The position numbers and the translations under genes were made by a program. The notes beneath the pieces are model-generated. The model was not told where the DNA came from, searched no databases, and saw nothing but the letters and a program-made list of their open reading frames with translations. Of a stretch of 64,000 nucleotides of DNA, positions 25,605 through 40,500 are shown one piece after another (within the stretch, counting starts at the first letter, position 1; each line of letters starts with the position of its first letter). The DNA comes from Balanoglossus misakiensis (lineage: Eukaryota; Hemichordata): contig CM082583.2 in the NCBI GenBank assembly GCA_040954595.2, positions 4,898,001-4,962,000 of the forward strand. The letters are read 5' to 3'.

Positions 25605-28014
25605 CTGGCCGGCGTGTGACAATGTTCATTTCACAGCGCGGCGGTGAAATGAGTACGAGTCGTCGGTTGCCGCATTGTTGCTCAAAGTATTTTCCCCCAC
25701 CTCTGACAGTTAAAAATCACACGACCACTGCAACGATCTAAAGTGTACTGTAGTGTAGGACTCTCATTGCTGTGTGTACTATACTAGTATACCAGCCCAG
25801 CGCAGCATGATAGGTGTACATGTAGTAGGCAAGTTATTTCCTAGATCAAAGCAGATTCCGTAGACAAGAAGCCTGTTTAGCTGTCAACATTCGCATCGCG
25901 TATACTATATGATGACTTTAGGAGCGGGACGCCTCTCGTATCCAGCCGCGATCACATGCGGTAACAAAATTTGCAGGCTTGTCGGTTGTTTCTGTGTGTT
26001 TTTTGTAAAGCTGCTTTTAAAACCACTGTACGCTGTTTGCTTGTTACACTGTACTGTACACAAAGCCATTCACACAATACAATAAGTAGCCTGACAATGG
26101 ATCCTTTCATATGCAAATATACAGTTAGTCGCGCTGGACTGCTTGATTCGGGTCTTGCATCAAACTTAGCCACGAATGATAGCGACTGTGCGCGTTGATC
26201 GACCGGCACAAGCAAAATAATATTGGAAAATAGCTAGATTTTGTTTATACCATCCACAAAAGGCTGTACGATGTCTCAATAATATTGCACGTTACATGAG
26301 AAACGCCCATCAACAATCATAAGTCAATATTTTATACGGTTCCCTATCCACTGTTTGAAGCCGGGCCAGTCTCAGCATAAAATCGACGTGTGTTTTCACT
26401 TACTTACTTGTCCCAACTGAATCTTGAAAGGTTTCTGTAAATCTCAATATTTATCTCATTCACATCGGAGGACTCGCATCTATAAAACGTTGGTGACAAC
26501 TTGATGATGGTCCACTTTCAAGTTCGAAAAAGGCGCGCGTCGCCACACAGAATTTAGTAATTCTTGCCACTGAGGGCGCCAAGTCAAGTCGAAGTACTAT
26601 CGTGATCGTAATCGGACTTTAATAATGACACCATCAGGCGCCTGTCCTCTGTGAATATTTTTCCAATGTAATATTTTATTACCGTACATAAGTTGATACA
26701 GAAAAACAAACCACAACTCAATGCTAAAAACGACTGAAATATAGGCCTAATTTACAAATGTGTACTCATACAATCTTTTTATGTACTAAAGATTTACAAC
26801 TTCGTTGATTATTGTTTCATATTTTCTGAAAATAAATTTCATTATCATAACTTCATCAACAATTTTCCTAAATGTTGGTAAGCTGTCCGAATGTAAACAG
26901 CAAAAGAACCGACTGTACGCAATTTTGTATCCTAAATTGTGATGTCACATAAATGTGATATTGACTCCCTACATCGTTTACGACTTCACTGAAATGTTTC
27001 CAAAATGTTGCCGATTTCAGTAATTTCCATACATTTTTTACAGAAAGGCTTCGTTTTCAGACGCCGTTTAAACATATTTACTAGATTGTGCGGTAATTTG
27101 TCATGCAGAAGGAAGTTATTAACTTTTGCAACCTTTTTTAAAGATAAGTTTTTAATTTTCATTCTCCAAAGCAGCTTCCAGTTCACATCATGATTTTGTA
27201 ATGATTTCATAGTTTCACACCCTTATCTTTTTTCCCCATTACTACCACACTTTAGTACTACTATTGTTTTTATTTACTGCAATGGTTCATAGTTGAAAGT
27301 GGTTTGGGACATGACTTTTGGCAAGGAGCGACGTGATACGTACGGGACTACCGTGTCATCCAATTTCGTTTATTCTTCAGTTTTCGGATTAGTTAGTTCA
27401 TATTCTTTTAGAAGTTGGCCGTTTTTAAACCGGGTATAATCTTTGAATCAATCTATAAAGTTTCACGTGTTATGAACACAGTGTGATTTCCCCAGATTAC
27501 TTGATTGACAATACTAGGCGTTTGACTTCCATGTATTTCATACCAGCATAAAAACACTCCTATGTTCAAATCTGGAAATGAAGGATGACACCGTTCTCTG
27601 CCTGAATAATAGGCCTATACACGTACATGTTGTCATGTATTGACCACATCGCATGACACACTATTTAACAGAAGAAAATTATGCGCACCATATTCATATT
27701 TGGCTTGATCTTTACATTTTCTGTTTTGTTCTGTTCTGTTCTGCAGGCTGCAGTTCTGTTCTCGGATGTCCGCCACACTGAGCTGATTACAGCTAAGAAT
27801 CATCACATATACCGCGTGACGAGCCGGCACCAACATATGGTGGTTTAGCTTACCAAACGAAAATGCAACTTTTCGTGTGAAGAATTGACATGGTTGATGA
27901 CGGTCGACCTTTGCACAGCTTGCCTACATTGACATTTTTATATCAGAAAGCGGGGTCTAAAACTAAAAACAGGTCCATGTACATTGATATGAGTGTGCGC
28001 AGGAAAATTAGTTT

Positions 28015-28016
28015 AC

Positions 28017-28055
<39 letters not shown>

Positions 28056-28056
28056 T
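28015..28056. repeat. (TTTA)n microsatellite
   Basis: About ten perfect TTTA units that decay into TTCG and TTCA units at the right. It is the first of three arrays within 370 bp. Confidence 0.9.
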
Positions 28057-28156
28057 TCGTTCGTTCATTCCTAAGTTGATGCTCGGGTGTTAGCGTACGT
28101 CATGAACTGTTTGCAGTCTCCGGTTGTGCGGTGATGCTTGATAAGGCCGGTCTTTT

Positions 28157-28380
<224 letters not shown>

Positions 28381-28466
28381 GTCGGTTGAAGGTTGATACC
28401 AGCATGCGCGTACTAAACTTCTCCCCTGCCCTGATACATAGTCCGGGAAACCCCGCTTGTTGACAG

Positions 28467-28478
28467 CAGCCATCTTGC
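28467..28478. promoter_or_regulatory. YY1-type site in the DAZAP1 5' region
   Basis: GCAGCCATCTTG, reverse complement CAAGATGGCTGC, fits the YY1 consensus AAGATGGCNGC. It lies 113 bp before the ATG, a typical place for YY1 at housekeeping promoters without a TATA box. Confidence 0.5.
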
Positions 28479-28591
28479 CCCGATCGTGAACACTTCACAG
28501 ATGAGCGATACGCACTTCCTGTATATAATTTGTACTGAATTTTAGCAATTTTCTACCTCAGATTCAGTAGTTTTACAATTTGTTCGTAAAG

Positions 28592-31500
28592 ATGGCTCAG
28601 GGAGAAGAAGTTGGGTAAGTTACGTCCGATATTTCGTCGTGTCACGCGAGAAAAACGCACTTCTTTACATTTTGCAATATTTCATTCCATCTGCAAACCA
28701 GCGTGAAATCGGCAAGGCCGCTTGTGTACGTACACGGCCGCGCCGGTCCGGCCCTGGTTTGTTGGCATCGCGAGCATGTTAGCTTCACACAAATCCCGCG
28801 ATAGATTCCGTCACATGGCTGTTTTAAAGCATGCAAAGTGTGTCTTGGATCGCGTTTTGAATTGATGCTGTGATAGTTTTTGCAAGGGATCGCGTGAGGC
28901 CCTAGCAATGCAACCTACATTGAAATCGAGCGTGCGCGGATGTTGGTTGGCCAATATATTCCCGGTGTAGGGGTTGGTGGCGTCAGGCCATGTCCCGGGA
29001 TGTCCTGCGGTTATTGGGTGTGGTGCGGTAGTTTGGAATAACCACAATACCCGATTCAATTGTATAAATGTAACCCCTGGGAAAGTAGCATCACGAAGCC
29101 AGCTGTTAATTTCGATTCAAAGTTGGCGGAATTTTATTTATTTATTTGACCGACTAGCAATGGCAGCAAAGTCTGGCACTGGCACTGAGAGTCAAAGGCA
29201 ATGCAGACAATTTGCTATTCAGCACTGCATCTTACCTTTGTTTGGGGAATATATGTACAGTCCATGGCGTAAATTACATACTGACTTTTTATACTGTGAA
29301 TTTTTTTGCTGACTTAGTTCACTAGTGGCACCTGGGCAATGTTAATCATTAATTTGTGAGGCGGCCATGCCACTATATTTATAAACGTTTTCAGAGATTA
29401 ATAAGCATGACCCCGAAATAATATTACATGGAAGGCTATCCAGGAAAGTTGTTCTTTGCCTTTCATGTATTGATTTCCCATAACATTCATTTATCTGTGT
29501 AAAAATTAATGTTTTTTCAATATTACAGGAAGGTATTTGTCGGTGGCCTTAGTTGGGAGAGTTCCCAGGACAGTTTACGACAGCATTTCGCAAAGTTCGG
29601 GGAGGTGGTTGATTGTGTCATTATGACTGATCCAGTCACCCAAAGATCAAGAGGTTTCGGATTTGTGAAGTTCAAAGATCCAACTTGTGTTGAGACAGTC
29701 CTATCCAGCGGCCCACACATCCTGGATGGAAGAACGGTAATGTGCATATATATTGACTTTTTTATGCACTTTGTTAACAAGTAATACATTGAAATTGAGT
29801 ATTTCATCATAAATACATCAGTCTCCTGAAGAAATATAAAAGTTGGTAGATCTGGATGAAACAATGCCAAAAACTGATCCTTAGACGCTCTAGCTACTAC
29901 AGAACAATGTGCAAAGGAGATCACATGATGCTGGTACAAATATTATTATCTACAATTTATAAATACTCTGGTCATATTTCTCTCATTTCTGAGCGCAGCT
30001 TTATTTATTCTATCATACGAAGTCGGAGATATAGCCAAGTCAGTCATATGGGTGCTAGGCATTCATTTTATCAATGTCATTTTATTGATTAAAAATCTAA
30101 ATAAGAAATACTTAAAATCAAATCTATGATGCCTTCCATTAGTTTATTAGTGAATGAAATGGAAATGAAGTCAAGAATACAGATGATAATCTCAATAGAA
30201 AATGCAGTCTGATTGCTTGTAATTTTAAGACTGAATATTATGGCAGGTGCATTTACACGTAAGGTGTTATTTAGCTATTGGAATTGTCAAGGTTAATCTA
30301 CTTACCTCACGACATGTACCTGAATATATTTTCTTGTAATTAAAGCATTTGAAGAAATATTTCAAGATTTTAGTGAATTTAATCAACAAAGTGGTATCAT
30401 TTCCAGAACTCTGCATCTTTTCTAGATTTAGCTATGACATTTCCGAGCACAGTTGGAACCTAATCCCATATTTCATTAATTAATTAATTGATGAATTTTA
30501 TTTCTAGATTGATCCAAAAGCATGCACACCGAGAAGTCAGCAGCAGAAAAGTCGACAGAGTGGGGGAAATTTCACTGGCAGGGTAAAAAAAGTGTTCATT
30601 GGTGGCATTCCACCGAACTGCAACGAGGATGATATCACCAAGTTCTTTTCACAATTTGGCGAGGTGAGTCCATATTGTAGGCATCCAGGTATCGCTGTTG
30701 TCAATTTAATATTCATTGCCACATGTCCTTTCAGATCAGTGTATTGATCAAATGAATTTGCATTTGAAAAGGATGCCCAGTCGGCTATATTAATAGCAAT
30801 ATTCTACATTATTATGGTAATTCTCCATTGCCCTCAACTGTGTCCTGTGGTTAATTGATATTTTTGATTGGACTTAAAGGAGTGTTCCCTCTGCTGAATA
30901 ATATCAGGCTGCTTGCTGACTATTTGTAAAATTATCATTGCCCGCCCGCCCTTCCGAGTTATTGTAGATAAGGATACAAAAAAGTATAAATGTTAGTTTC
31001 AAACAAGCATTATAGTGTGTCGTCTTGGTCCTTGTGTGTCAAGGACCTTGAGATGTAACTGATACGCTTTAACCATGAAAAATAAATGCAAATACGGTAT
31101 AATAAATTGTGTTTGATTGCAGGTTACAGAGTTCATCATGATGTACGACCAACAGCAGAAAAGGCCGCGCGGTAAGTTTGCACTTGTCCCATCCCCCAAG
31201 AATAGCATAGGCATCGCTAGATACCACAGAAAAATTGTTCTTCATACGAGACAACTAATTCCAGCATTTTCGTGACTGCAGTGTCTGCCCAAATTTTGTT
31301 CTGTGGTACTTTGCAATGATTGGAAAAAGATATGAGTAGTGATAGGGAAACCAAATTTGCTGCAAGCTACATACTACTGTGGAATTCATGTGTTCATTTG
31401 TCTCATGTGATGAACTAATAGTTATAATATCATAGCCTACAGAAATTACACCGAAATAATTTGTCACAAAGTCAACATTTAAAATGGATATTCATCACTC

Positions 31501-34500
31501 ATTGCATGGGAGGGTAGTAGCTATTTATGGGTGGGATGTATATTAGCATTGTTTAATTTTGTATAAAAAGTATACAATAATATATTTAAATATTTATGCA
31601 TGCGTTTATGGAGAGCATATAGCAAGTCATCCTTTTTGCAGTATTTTTGGGCCGGAAAAATAACAAAAAACCAAACCTTTCTAATGTGAACCTAAAGGTT
31701 CAAGCACATTTGTGTCTGTTTTAAAATATAAATCCATGTGCTTCAAAGTAAATTGCATTAATAATTCTTAACACCACGTATCTGATGATATCCTATTCTA
31801 TCATACTGGTTGCTGTATGCTCCGTGATTGTAAAATAGAAAATGGTTTGGTCTATTTGTTTGATATATAGTGTATAATTTCTCTCTAATTTCACACAAGC
31901 AAATTACTTTCTGTACATAATGTATATGTATCACCCTGTACATGTATGTATATATTCTTTTTCCCAGATGTATTCTATTTTATAGGTATCCAGCCTGTTA
32001 TTGATATGACATAGATATCACAGATTGTCTGTAAAAACTGCTGCAATGTTATTGTTAAACATTCCTTGCTGTTACCACAGTATATACATCTATATGTCAA
32101 CAGAAAAAAAATGCATTGAATTTTATTTATTTTTGTGCAAGTATTTTGTTTTCATTTTGATTCATCATAAAGGGCTGCTTTCTTTCTTGGGTGTTCTGCT
32201 TTTTAATGGAAGCATGGCACAAATGCAAAATCCACTGATCAATCATAGCTGCATCTGGAGGTAGATGTCTTGTAGGCATTACTTCAGGAAAACATTTCTC
32301 TCACAATCTTTGCAAGATGTAGCACCTCTCTTCACCACTTCTGTCACATTTTGGGGGTTTCTGGTACTGAAAACAAAGTGTTTTACATTTTGCACAACAA
32401 CTTTGCAGTAGTTTTTACAGACTTCCAACAAGAGACTATTATGTATTCTGGTATTTATTTGTATCTCCTGTTGCTATGGTTACCATGCTGATGTTATATA
32501 GGCTTTGGCTTTTTGTCGTTCAACAACGAGGACATCGTGGAGAAAGTGTGCAGTATTCGTTACCACACCATCAATGGCAAAACGGTGTAGTTGTAGTTCT
32601 ATCTCTATTTCTTAAGTGCCCACGGAAGATCCGAGATCTGTGGCCAGCTGGGAGGGAAAATAGCAAACTCAGAAAATATTCCGTAGTGAAATTGCAGGCT
32701 GTGTCCTCCTGCATATCAGATTTGTAACATTATGCTCCAAAGTGATTTGCTATAAAGAAACAATGAATTAAAATTATTGCCTGGCTATTTTCCGTACATG
32801 AGATTCTCCCGCTACATGAGATATTGGGTCTTCTCAATTTTGAGGAAACGATGTTGTTCCATCCACTGAATGGATGTTTCTATTGTGTTTTCAACTGAAC
32901 CCCACCTTACCTGGAAGTATAACGACATCAATATTCAACATTTCCTTTCTTAAAAATTATAAATAAATTACCAACATCTGTTTGGATGGAACAATAACGT
33001 TAACTCATAAACCAATACAGAAATTTACACACAAAAACATCTATTGGCCTTTTTTTTTTATTTTCCGTTTTCTTTCATGCTTATGATTTTATTTTGTTTT
33101 GTTTTTAATTTTCCCCCTGGTTTCCATCAAGACTGCATAAATAAATACCTGTGTAAATAAGTTAAGTACTTGGAGCTGTAGATTGTCACCGTGAATTAAT
33201 TAAGTTCATTTAATTCCAAATTGCAGCACACCAGACAAAGAGCTTATTAGAAGAGCAGAAAGTGTGATATAATACGTTTTAATAATTAAATATTTCTAAG
33301 CTACAGGGGTTATTGAAAATCTAATATCTTTCTGGTGTACATTTCTAGTAGTTTGATGTGATAGAATCTTCAACTGGTAATTTGTGCACATATGAATTAC
33401 GGATATAGTTATTTGTATAGAGCATGCTTTAATATGGTTAAGATCTGTGTTTTGGGTTTCCACCATAGTTACGTACGTGTCTTTGTATTCTACATACACT
33501 GATTATAGTTATTCTATAAGATAATCTTGTTTGTAATTCTAGAAAACTAGGCTCCAAGTAGTTTAATTTATTTAGTGGAAGATATATTTTTATCGGTTTA
33601 TTTGTGTTGGCACACGTCTCAGTTGAACGGTGCATTTTGATTGTCTCTCTCAAATTCCGGAGACAAGTCCAGCAGACTCCGATTTCCAGTTTTGGCTACT
33701 ACTAACTCAAAAAAAAAAGCTCCCAAAAATCAGAACACATAACACAACTTGTGCTCACGGATCTACCAGTGAATGGATAGGTCTGTGAACATTTTTGTTG
33801 GGTTCTTGCTCTCTGAAGTGTAATTGGCTCGGCAAGAAATTTTATCCAGTTTTCACTGATATTACCTCGGTACATAATTTTATTCTTGGAAACTAATCAG
33901 AGTTGCTGTGTCAAATATTTTCTGACCACCGCTTCTCTTTGATGGAATGGTGGTGTTTTCTTCGGTGTGCCAGTTAGACATTCATAGAGTATGAACTTCA
34001 TCGCTTCAAGAAAATGCAATCCATTATACTGACACCAGTGGGGGGGGGGGGGGGGGGGTCTGCCAGCGATCCTCCCTTATGGCAGTGAAAATCATGTGTG
34101 GCTAGTCCTAGTGCTGTAGAAACTGGGTGTGAACACTGAATGTGCAATTTCAGTTCCTCTCACAGTGTTTGTTATACTTGCAGACATTATGCTGGCTACT
34201 GGAGACATGTATTTTTGGTTTGCATTTTACCTGAAAAGCATTTACTGCAACACAGTTTCAAGACTCGTTCAGAAATTATCCAGATATTTCTCGGCATGAA
34301 AAAGACCCCATACTCATTATTGACCTTGTACGCGATAATCTTTTCTCGTTTGAATATTGATCCTATGAAACTTTCAGGCTGTGTTGAATGATATAAGTCC
34401 TAGATGCTTTCCAATTACTGGTTTGTTTTGCATCCCTTCTTCATTTTGAAACTCCAAGAAATCATTACTATTTGGAAAGTTTTGGAAATTTGCATCAGGC

Positions 34501-37500
34501 CGATCGAGTCTTGAAACCTGCATGCTCTTTGCCGATGTGCGTTCTCAGTGGAACTCGTCTCTTACGAATTTGCTCACTGTTTTACGTTGTCCAGGTGGAG
34601 TGCAAGAAGGCTGAACCGCGAGACGCCCGGGCACCTCATCCAAACCAACAGCACGGACCTCCCATGTCCATGCAGGGCGGCCACGGCGGCTGGGGTCCGG
34701 GCATGGGGCGCGGCGGGCCACCACACGGTGGCTACAACCAGGGGGGTTGGCACGCGCCCCCACCCGGTAATTACGGCCCACCGCCACAAGGTGAGCCATG
34801 AATTTCAAGTTTGTTTCGTTGGTCCTTAAAAAAGCAAGCCTTCATCGTAAAGCTGCCAGTTACATTGTACGTCAACACAGCACAACTGGTAAATTTTGCA
34901 TTGCAGTTGACCTTTAACCCTATCACCTGCATGGTCTGGTCCAACTCCATTGTTCTCAATGGCAATGCTGGACATGTATACAGGGCAATGGGGGTGAAAG
35001 GGTTAAAATGTGCTCCTGCCCCCGGGGCTGTTTTCAGCAGAACTGAAATACATGCATCTGTTCATTGTTGTAATTACAGGCAGTTGGCATCCCCCAACCC
35101 AAGCAATAGGTATGTCCTCTGTACCTTCCGGTGTTAGCATGTATGTAGATGGGATGTCGTCTTATCCATGCATGCTTTGTCTCCTCCCTTAAACGCTTTT
35201 CCGTACAAAACACAGGTTCCATGTGGGTCCCACTTTATATGCACAACCTAGGGTAGGTTGACAAAATGCCTCTGATGTAATGGGGGTCACTCTTACGTCA
35301 CTTTAAAAATCACTGTCATTTCGAATTGTGTGTACGTCACATAATTGGTAAGCTCCATGTGAAAACAGCATGCAGTGGTGCATGAGGCTTGTATTGTGAC
35401 CGTCTGTGCATGTTGTAATCAAAAAATTGTAATATAGTCCATTCTGTATTTTACTTGTAGGTGGCTATGGCGGACAGCAAGGCGGTTACGGATCACCCGG
35501 GGGTCGCAGCGGAGGTCACCCTCCTCCAGCTGGCACACCTGTTTCGTTCGGAGCCGGCTCCTACCCAAGCCCCCCGCCGGGTAGCTTCGGACCCCCTCCA
35601 CCAGGCACTTACTCCGCCCAGCCCAGTGGGTACGGCCAACCACCCACCCCACAGCCTCAGCCAGCATATGGTGAGTGACATGCCCGAGAAAGCATAACAA
35701 AAATTAAAAGTCAAAACGTGTGCAAAAAAAAGAAATTAATAAGTCAAGACGTGTGAAGCTAACATAATTTAAAAAGGTACATCACACCAACTAACAACAT
35801 CCATTTCTCAACTACATCGGTGACTGGGTACTTTCTAAAGGTGATCTTTTGACTTTCTCTCGTAGTTCTAACTGAAAACTTTAAAAAATTTGGGATCTTA
35901 AAAAACTCTCTAGGTACTTTTGTTTTAATGTTTTTCTTTTGCTCCGTAAGGTTTCTTTTAATTTCTGTTGTGCAGTTTTTGAAACTTAGTTTGATAATAA
36001 TCACAGAGTAGTGTCTCTAGTGTAGGTGTAACTGAACTGTTTTGCACTGATTTTAGGAGAAAAGAACAAGGCCGGTGGTGGTTATTCCGAGAAAAACGAG
36101 CAAGGTAAACTTGCATTTAACATTTTGGTAATTCCTATCCTATAGGTGTGCTCTTGAGTTGACTTTTGTTTTCCTTTGCATTCTTTCCTTTATTTCGTTT
36201 GTTTGCATCTATTATTTCACGCTTTCCTTTTTTTTCAAGTGACCTCTGAATATACTTGACCTCTTCAGTTCATTACACTGTTCAATTTTGATTTTGTATA
36301 TTATATTTTAAGACAAATTAATAGCAATATGTTTTTTTGTTTGCCCCCTAAATAAAAAAAAAACATAGTCAAGAACATAGTTGCTTTTAGTTTCTTCGAA
36401 AAGGTAAACGTGTCAAATTTAATACGGTTAAAAAGGAAACGAAATTCACACAAACAGAACAGTGAACTAATCAGGAGAAGTATCCATTTCACAGTTCCAG
36501 TGTTATTACCCTGAATGTTACTCTTCTGTGCAGTCACATGTGAACCATCCAAAAATTTTCTGTTTTAACCACAATGTGTGTGTGTTGTGTAAGGTGTGAG
36601 CGAGGTGGACCCACATGCACATAGTCGGTCTGAGTGTGTGCTCACCCCAGTTGAGTTGGATCCTCCACTTCATCACAAATCCAGGGTATTTGATGTAAAC
36701 ACCACTTGTGTTATATTGGTCCAGATCAGTGTATTTGCAGTGATGTACATGCACCTGGCAGTACCCTATATAATTTAAAAATACTTTGAGTCAATTTCAA
36801 CAAATTTCTCTGAGTGTTGGTTAAACCCTCGTACATGTATTTGAATTATCATCTGTTTTGAATTGAAACGCTCATATTCATTTGCTGTATAAGCATTACG
36901 ATAGCGGTTGGAAGTGTCCATCCTTCGATTTCTTCTTGAACTTACAATAGACATAAATCTAATGTTAGCACAAATGGACTTATAGAATACACCTACTAAA
37001 ACTTAGAAGCATGTAGAGTTTTCTTGTTTTAACCCTTTGCATCTAACCTTGTGACCTATGACACCGTGCTTATTTAATAGGTTCAAGGGGTCAATTGAAT
37101 AAGGTGCAGACTGTAAAATTCAGTAATATTCTTTAATTTTCCCTGGTCAAATAATCAGTAATCACCATACAGAACAAAAAATGAGCAACATGATAGTGTG
37201 TGTTTTTACTTGTGAGATTGGGTGTGTGAAATCTTAGATGTTGAACTCTCAGGGCAGTGCACCGTCTAAAAGATGACGAAGGACCCCGCAGTTACTGATA
37301 CTGCATAACCCATTCTGCCCTATGAAGGGCAGATGCAGTGTGTCAATTTCACCGTGAATATTGAATGTCAGAAGATGGGGTTCAGTGAAGTTGGTAGTGG
37401 TACACCAACAATGCGTTCAGATGATTTCGTTGAGAGCCAGATGTGCTGAAGGTTCTTGGTTGCACATTGGCATTTGTATTGTTATGTTGATGATATCTGT

Positions 37501-40500
37501 GTTAACCCATTTTCTCCTGTGTTGTTTAATGTTACAGATGTGTGATGGTCATCTCGATAATACGTGTAGTTCTTATCATGGGAATTGGCCATTTTTAAAT
37601 ATGTGTACCATCATTTTCCCCAGTCGTGTCTGAAACGCTAGCTTTGCATTATATACCCAACATTTTCATCTATGACATTGTGTGGCCCATGTACCCGCTT
37701 TGGCCACGTACATAAAATGTTAATATGGGGATCAGTTTGAATTTGCACTGTGGGGTTGATGATGAAGTCCAAACACCATGCTTGCTGCATGTTGCTCTCT
37801 CGCAGTTCAATCAAAAGCTCTGATAACAGCCACTTGAGTTCGTCATGATCTCTCTCTTTAATCATCCCATCTATAGGTGCCGCTCCCGCTTATGCCGGAT
37901 ACGCCGGTTACGCCACCACACAACAGCAAGGCGACCCGTACGCCAGCCAGACAGGCCAAGGTAGCTATAGCAGCCAACCGACTGCCGCCGGTAACTATGG
38001 CAATGCGCCGCCGAGCAAAGAGAGCAGTGCTGGCAGTGGCACTGGTAGTGATTACGGTGCTAATTATGGTGGTGGGCAATATGGTGAGAGGGCATTTGTT
38101 TCCTCTTCTCTTTTTTTGGCTCTTGTTACACATTTTTAATTTCTGCGAGGAATTTTCTGAATCTTTTGTGTGTGATGGTTTGACCCTTCACTCGTTCTGT
38201 CTTTGAGGTTTTCTGACTAGTCAAATGCAACTCGACAAGAATACTCATGAGAGCAAAACGGATTTAGCTTGATACAGCGTCATTAGCTGTAGCTTCTGAC
38301 AATATTTTCCCACCATTTTTGTTCCGTTTATCTAGTATCATTTAACAAATCTCTACAAACCTAAAAATAAAACAAGAACACTCTGAAAAATATTCCTTGC
38401 AAAGTTGATAAAAGGGTTAATTACCGTTACTGACAAATTAGCTGACTTGATATGCATACTTGTGTGACCATGAACCAAAACTCAGAGTCAGTGCTTACTT
38501 GTGTTATGTGTTTCTTTGCATGGCCGTATTATGTATGTAAGCTCGTGTGTTAAATTACTGCATGTGGTAATGTTATCTGTGTCGTCCACTCCCCTATATA
38601 ACGCACCCTGCCCCAATCGTACTTCTCAGGTTTTACGCCAATAACCAATCTTTGGCTTTTGGGGTGATAAGGTACACCACATTACAAGAAACTTTCCCTC
38701 TGTCTGATTTTCTTTACTAAATTTCCCTTTCTCTTCCACATCTACCCTTCTTTGTAAATTGCCATCTGATAATGAACACCGTTTGGAATTCATCTATACC
38801 CCATGGACGATAACACGTTGTCAATCTTAACACTTTGCTGTATTTTTTCGCCCTTTCATCTTTTGTTTTGGCTATCAGAAGTGTACAATGGTATCCCTTC
38901 AGAGAATTCAGGTAAACATCTTTTATATGGCGTTTAACTCACGTCACTCACTTCCTTTCTTTCTCCCATTCCTTAAAACATCACCACATTTTCAAGTCGT
39001 ATGTAATCCTGTAATCGTATAATTTAAGAATTGGCGTTTATGGTTTGGTATAAGAGAGGTTTAGAATTCATTTGCCCTTGTGTTGCTGTGCTGCTACACC
39101 AATGGCAGTTCTAGTGTCTAACAGGGCATACATCAAATCTCTCCGGCTCACATGTTTTTAAAAATCTAGTCTATCGGTGATTAGATGAAGTGCGTTGCAG
39201 AGGACACTTGTGCTTTAAGCAGAGAATGTTAAATTCAACAGTTCTTATTCTGCCTCGTTGGTCACTTTGAAGTGGTTCAGGTTGGTTAGAGACGACTAAA
39301 ACGATGAATATTCTGAAGCCACTTGTGTTGCAGTGTCACTCAGTACAGCTTTGTTTTGAATCGTGGTGTCCGTATGAGCTTCAAGTCGTTCTGTGTGTCT
39401 CTGTCCACTTTTACTCTGAACTTTGGTTTCACATGGTATGCGACTGTACTTCAAAAGCCAGTGCAATTCAGGAAATTCTCATGCATCATTCTGGCCATAC
39501 ACACACGCACACACACACACAGACAGAGACTACAACAATGTATGAGGAAATGTACCTGTCTTTTATTTTCTGAGCTTGATTTTGTGGCAATTGGTCATAT
39601 ATAATGCCAGTGTTGACAACCTTTGCAATATTGCTTGCAATATACTAGAAACAAAAAAGCAGTCAGATAATACAGAATCATGGTTATGTCGTGCAGTTTT
39701 GGATCCTCCTTCAACTCAAAAACCGCTTACCTCTCTTTTGCCAACCTGCAGGTACAATGGGTCAGAGTTATGCGCAGGAAGCTTCTGGATATGGCCCGAC
39801 ACGTGTGTCATTCAATGGTTACTCAGCTACTCATGCCGTGCCACAGCAAGGTAAAAGAGAAGGGTTTCTCTCGTGAAATGGCTTTGTGTGTGCGGCTTTT
39901 TCCTTTGCATGCACCTGTGACGTAATCTGCAAGTTGTTAAAGGGACAAAGTCTCTCTCTCTCGCTGCCCTTTTTCCATGAATTATATTTGCTACAAGACA
40001 CCATTTATATTATTCTACATGTGGATATATAGTGAATCAACGTTCAACCACACACATATTCCATCCAACTTTAATAGACACGAGAAAGAAAAACTTGCCA
40101 AAATGAATAATCGGTGTTTACCATTTATTCATCTTGGCGGGATTTTTACTCTCATATCCTACAAACGGGATGGAAGTTGTGTGTGGTTGAATGTTGATTC
40201 TCTATATATCCACATGTAGAATAACATGAACGGTGTCTTGTATCAAACATGATTAATGGAAAAAGGGCAGCGAGAGAGAGAGACTTTGTCCCTTTAAGTA
40301 AAAATGTGTGCGTGTGCTTGGCTTGCATCTGCATGTAAATACATCGCAAATACTCTCCATCTGTACTTTGCTGTCCTTGGTATTTTTAATGTGAAAGATC
40401 ATTTTAAATTTGTTAAAGTACATTTGTGTTACTTACAATTTCTATTAATTTTGCATTGACTTACATAAAATTTCATATCCCAGAGTTAAATAAGAACCAC

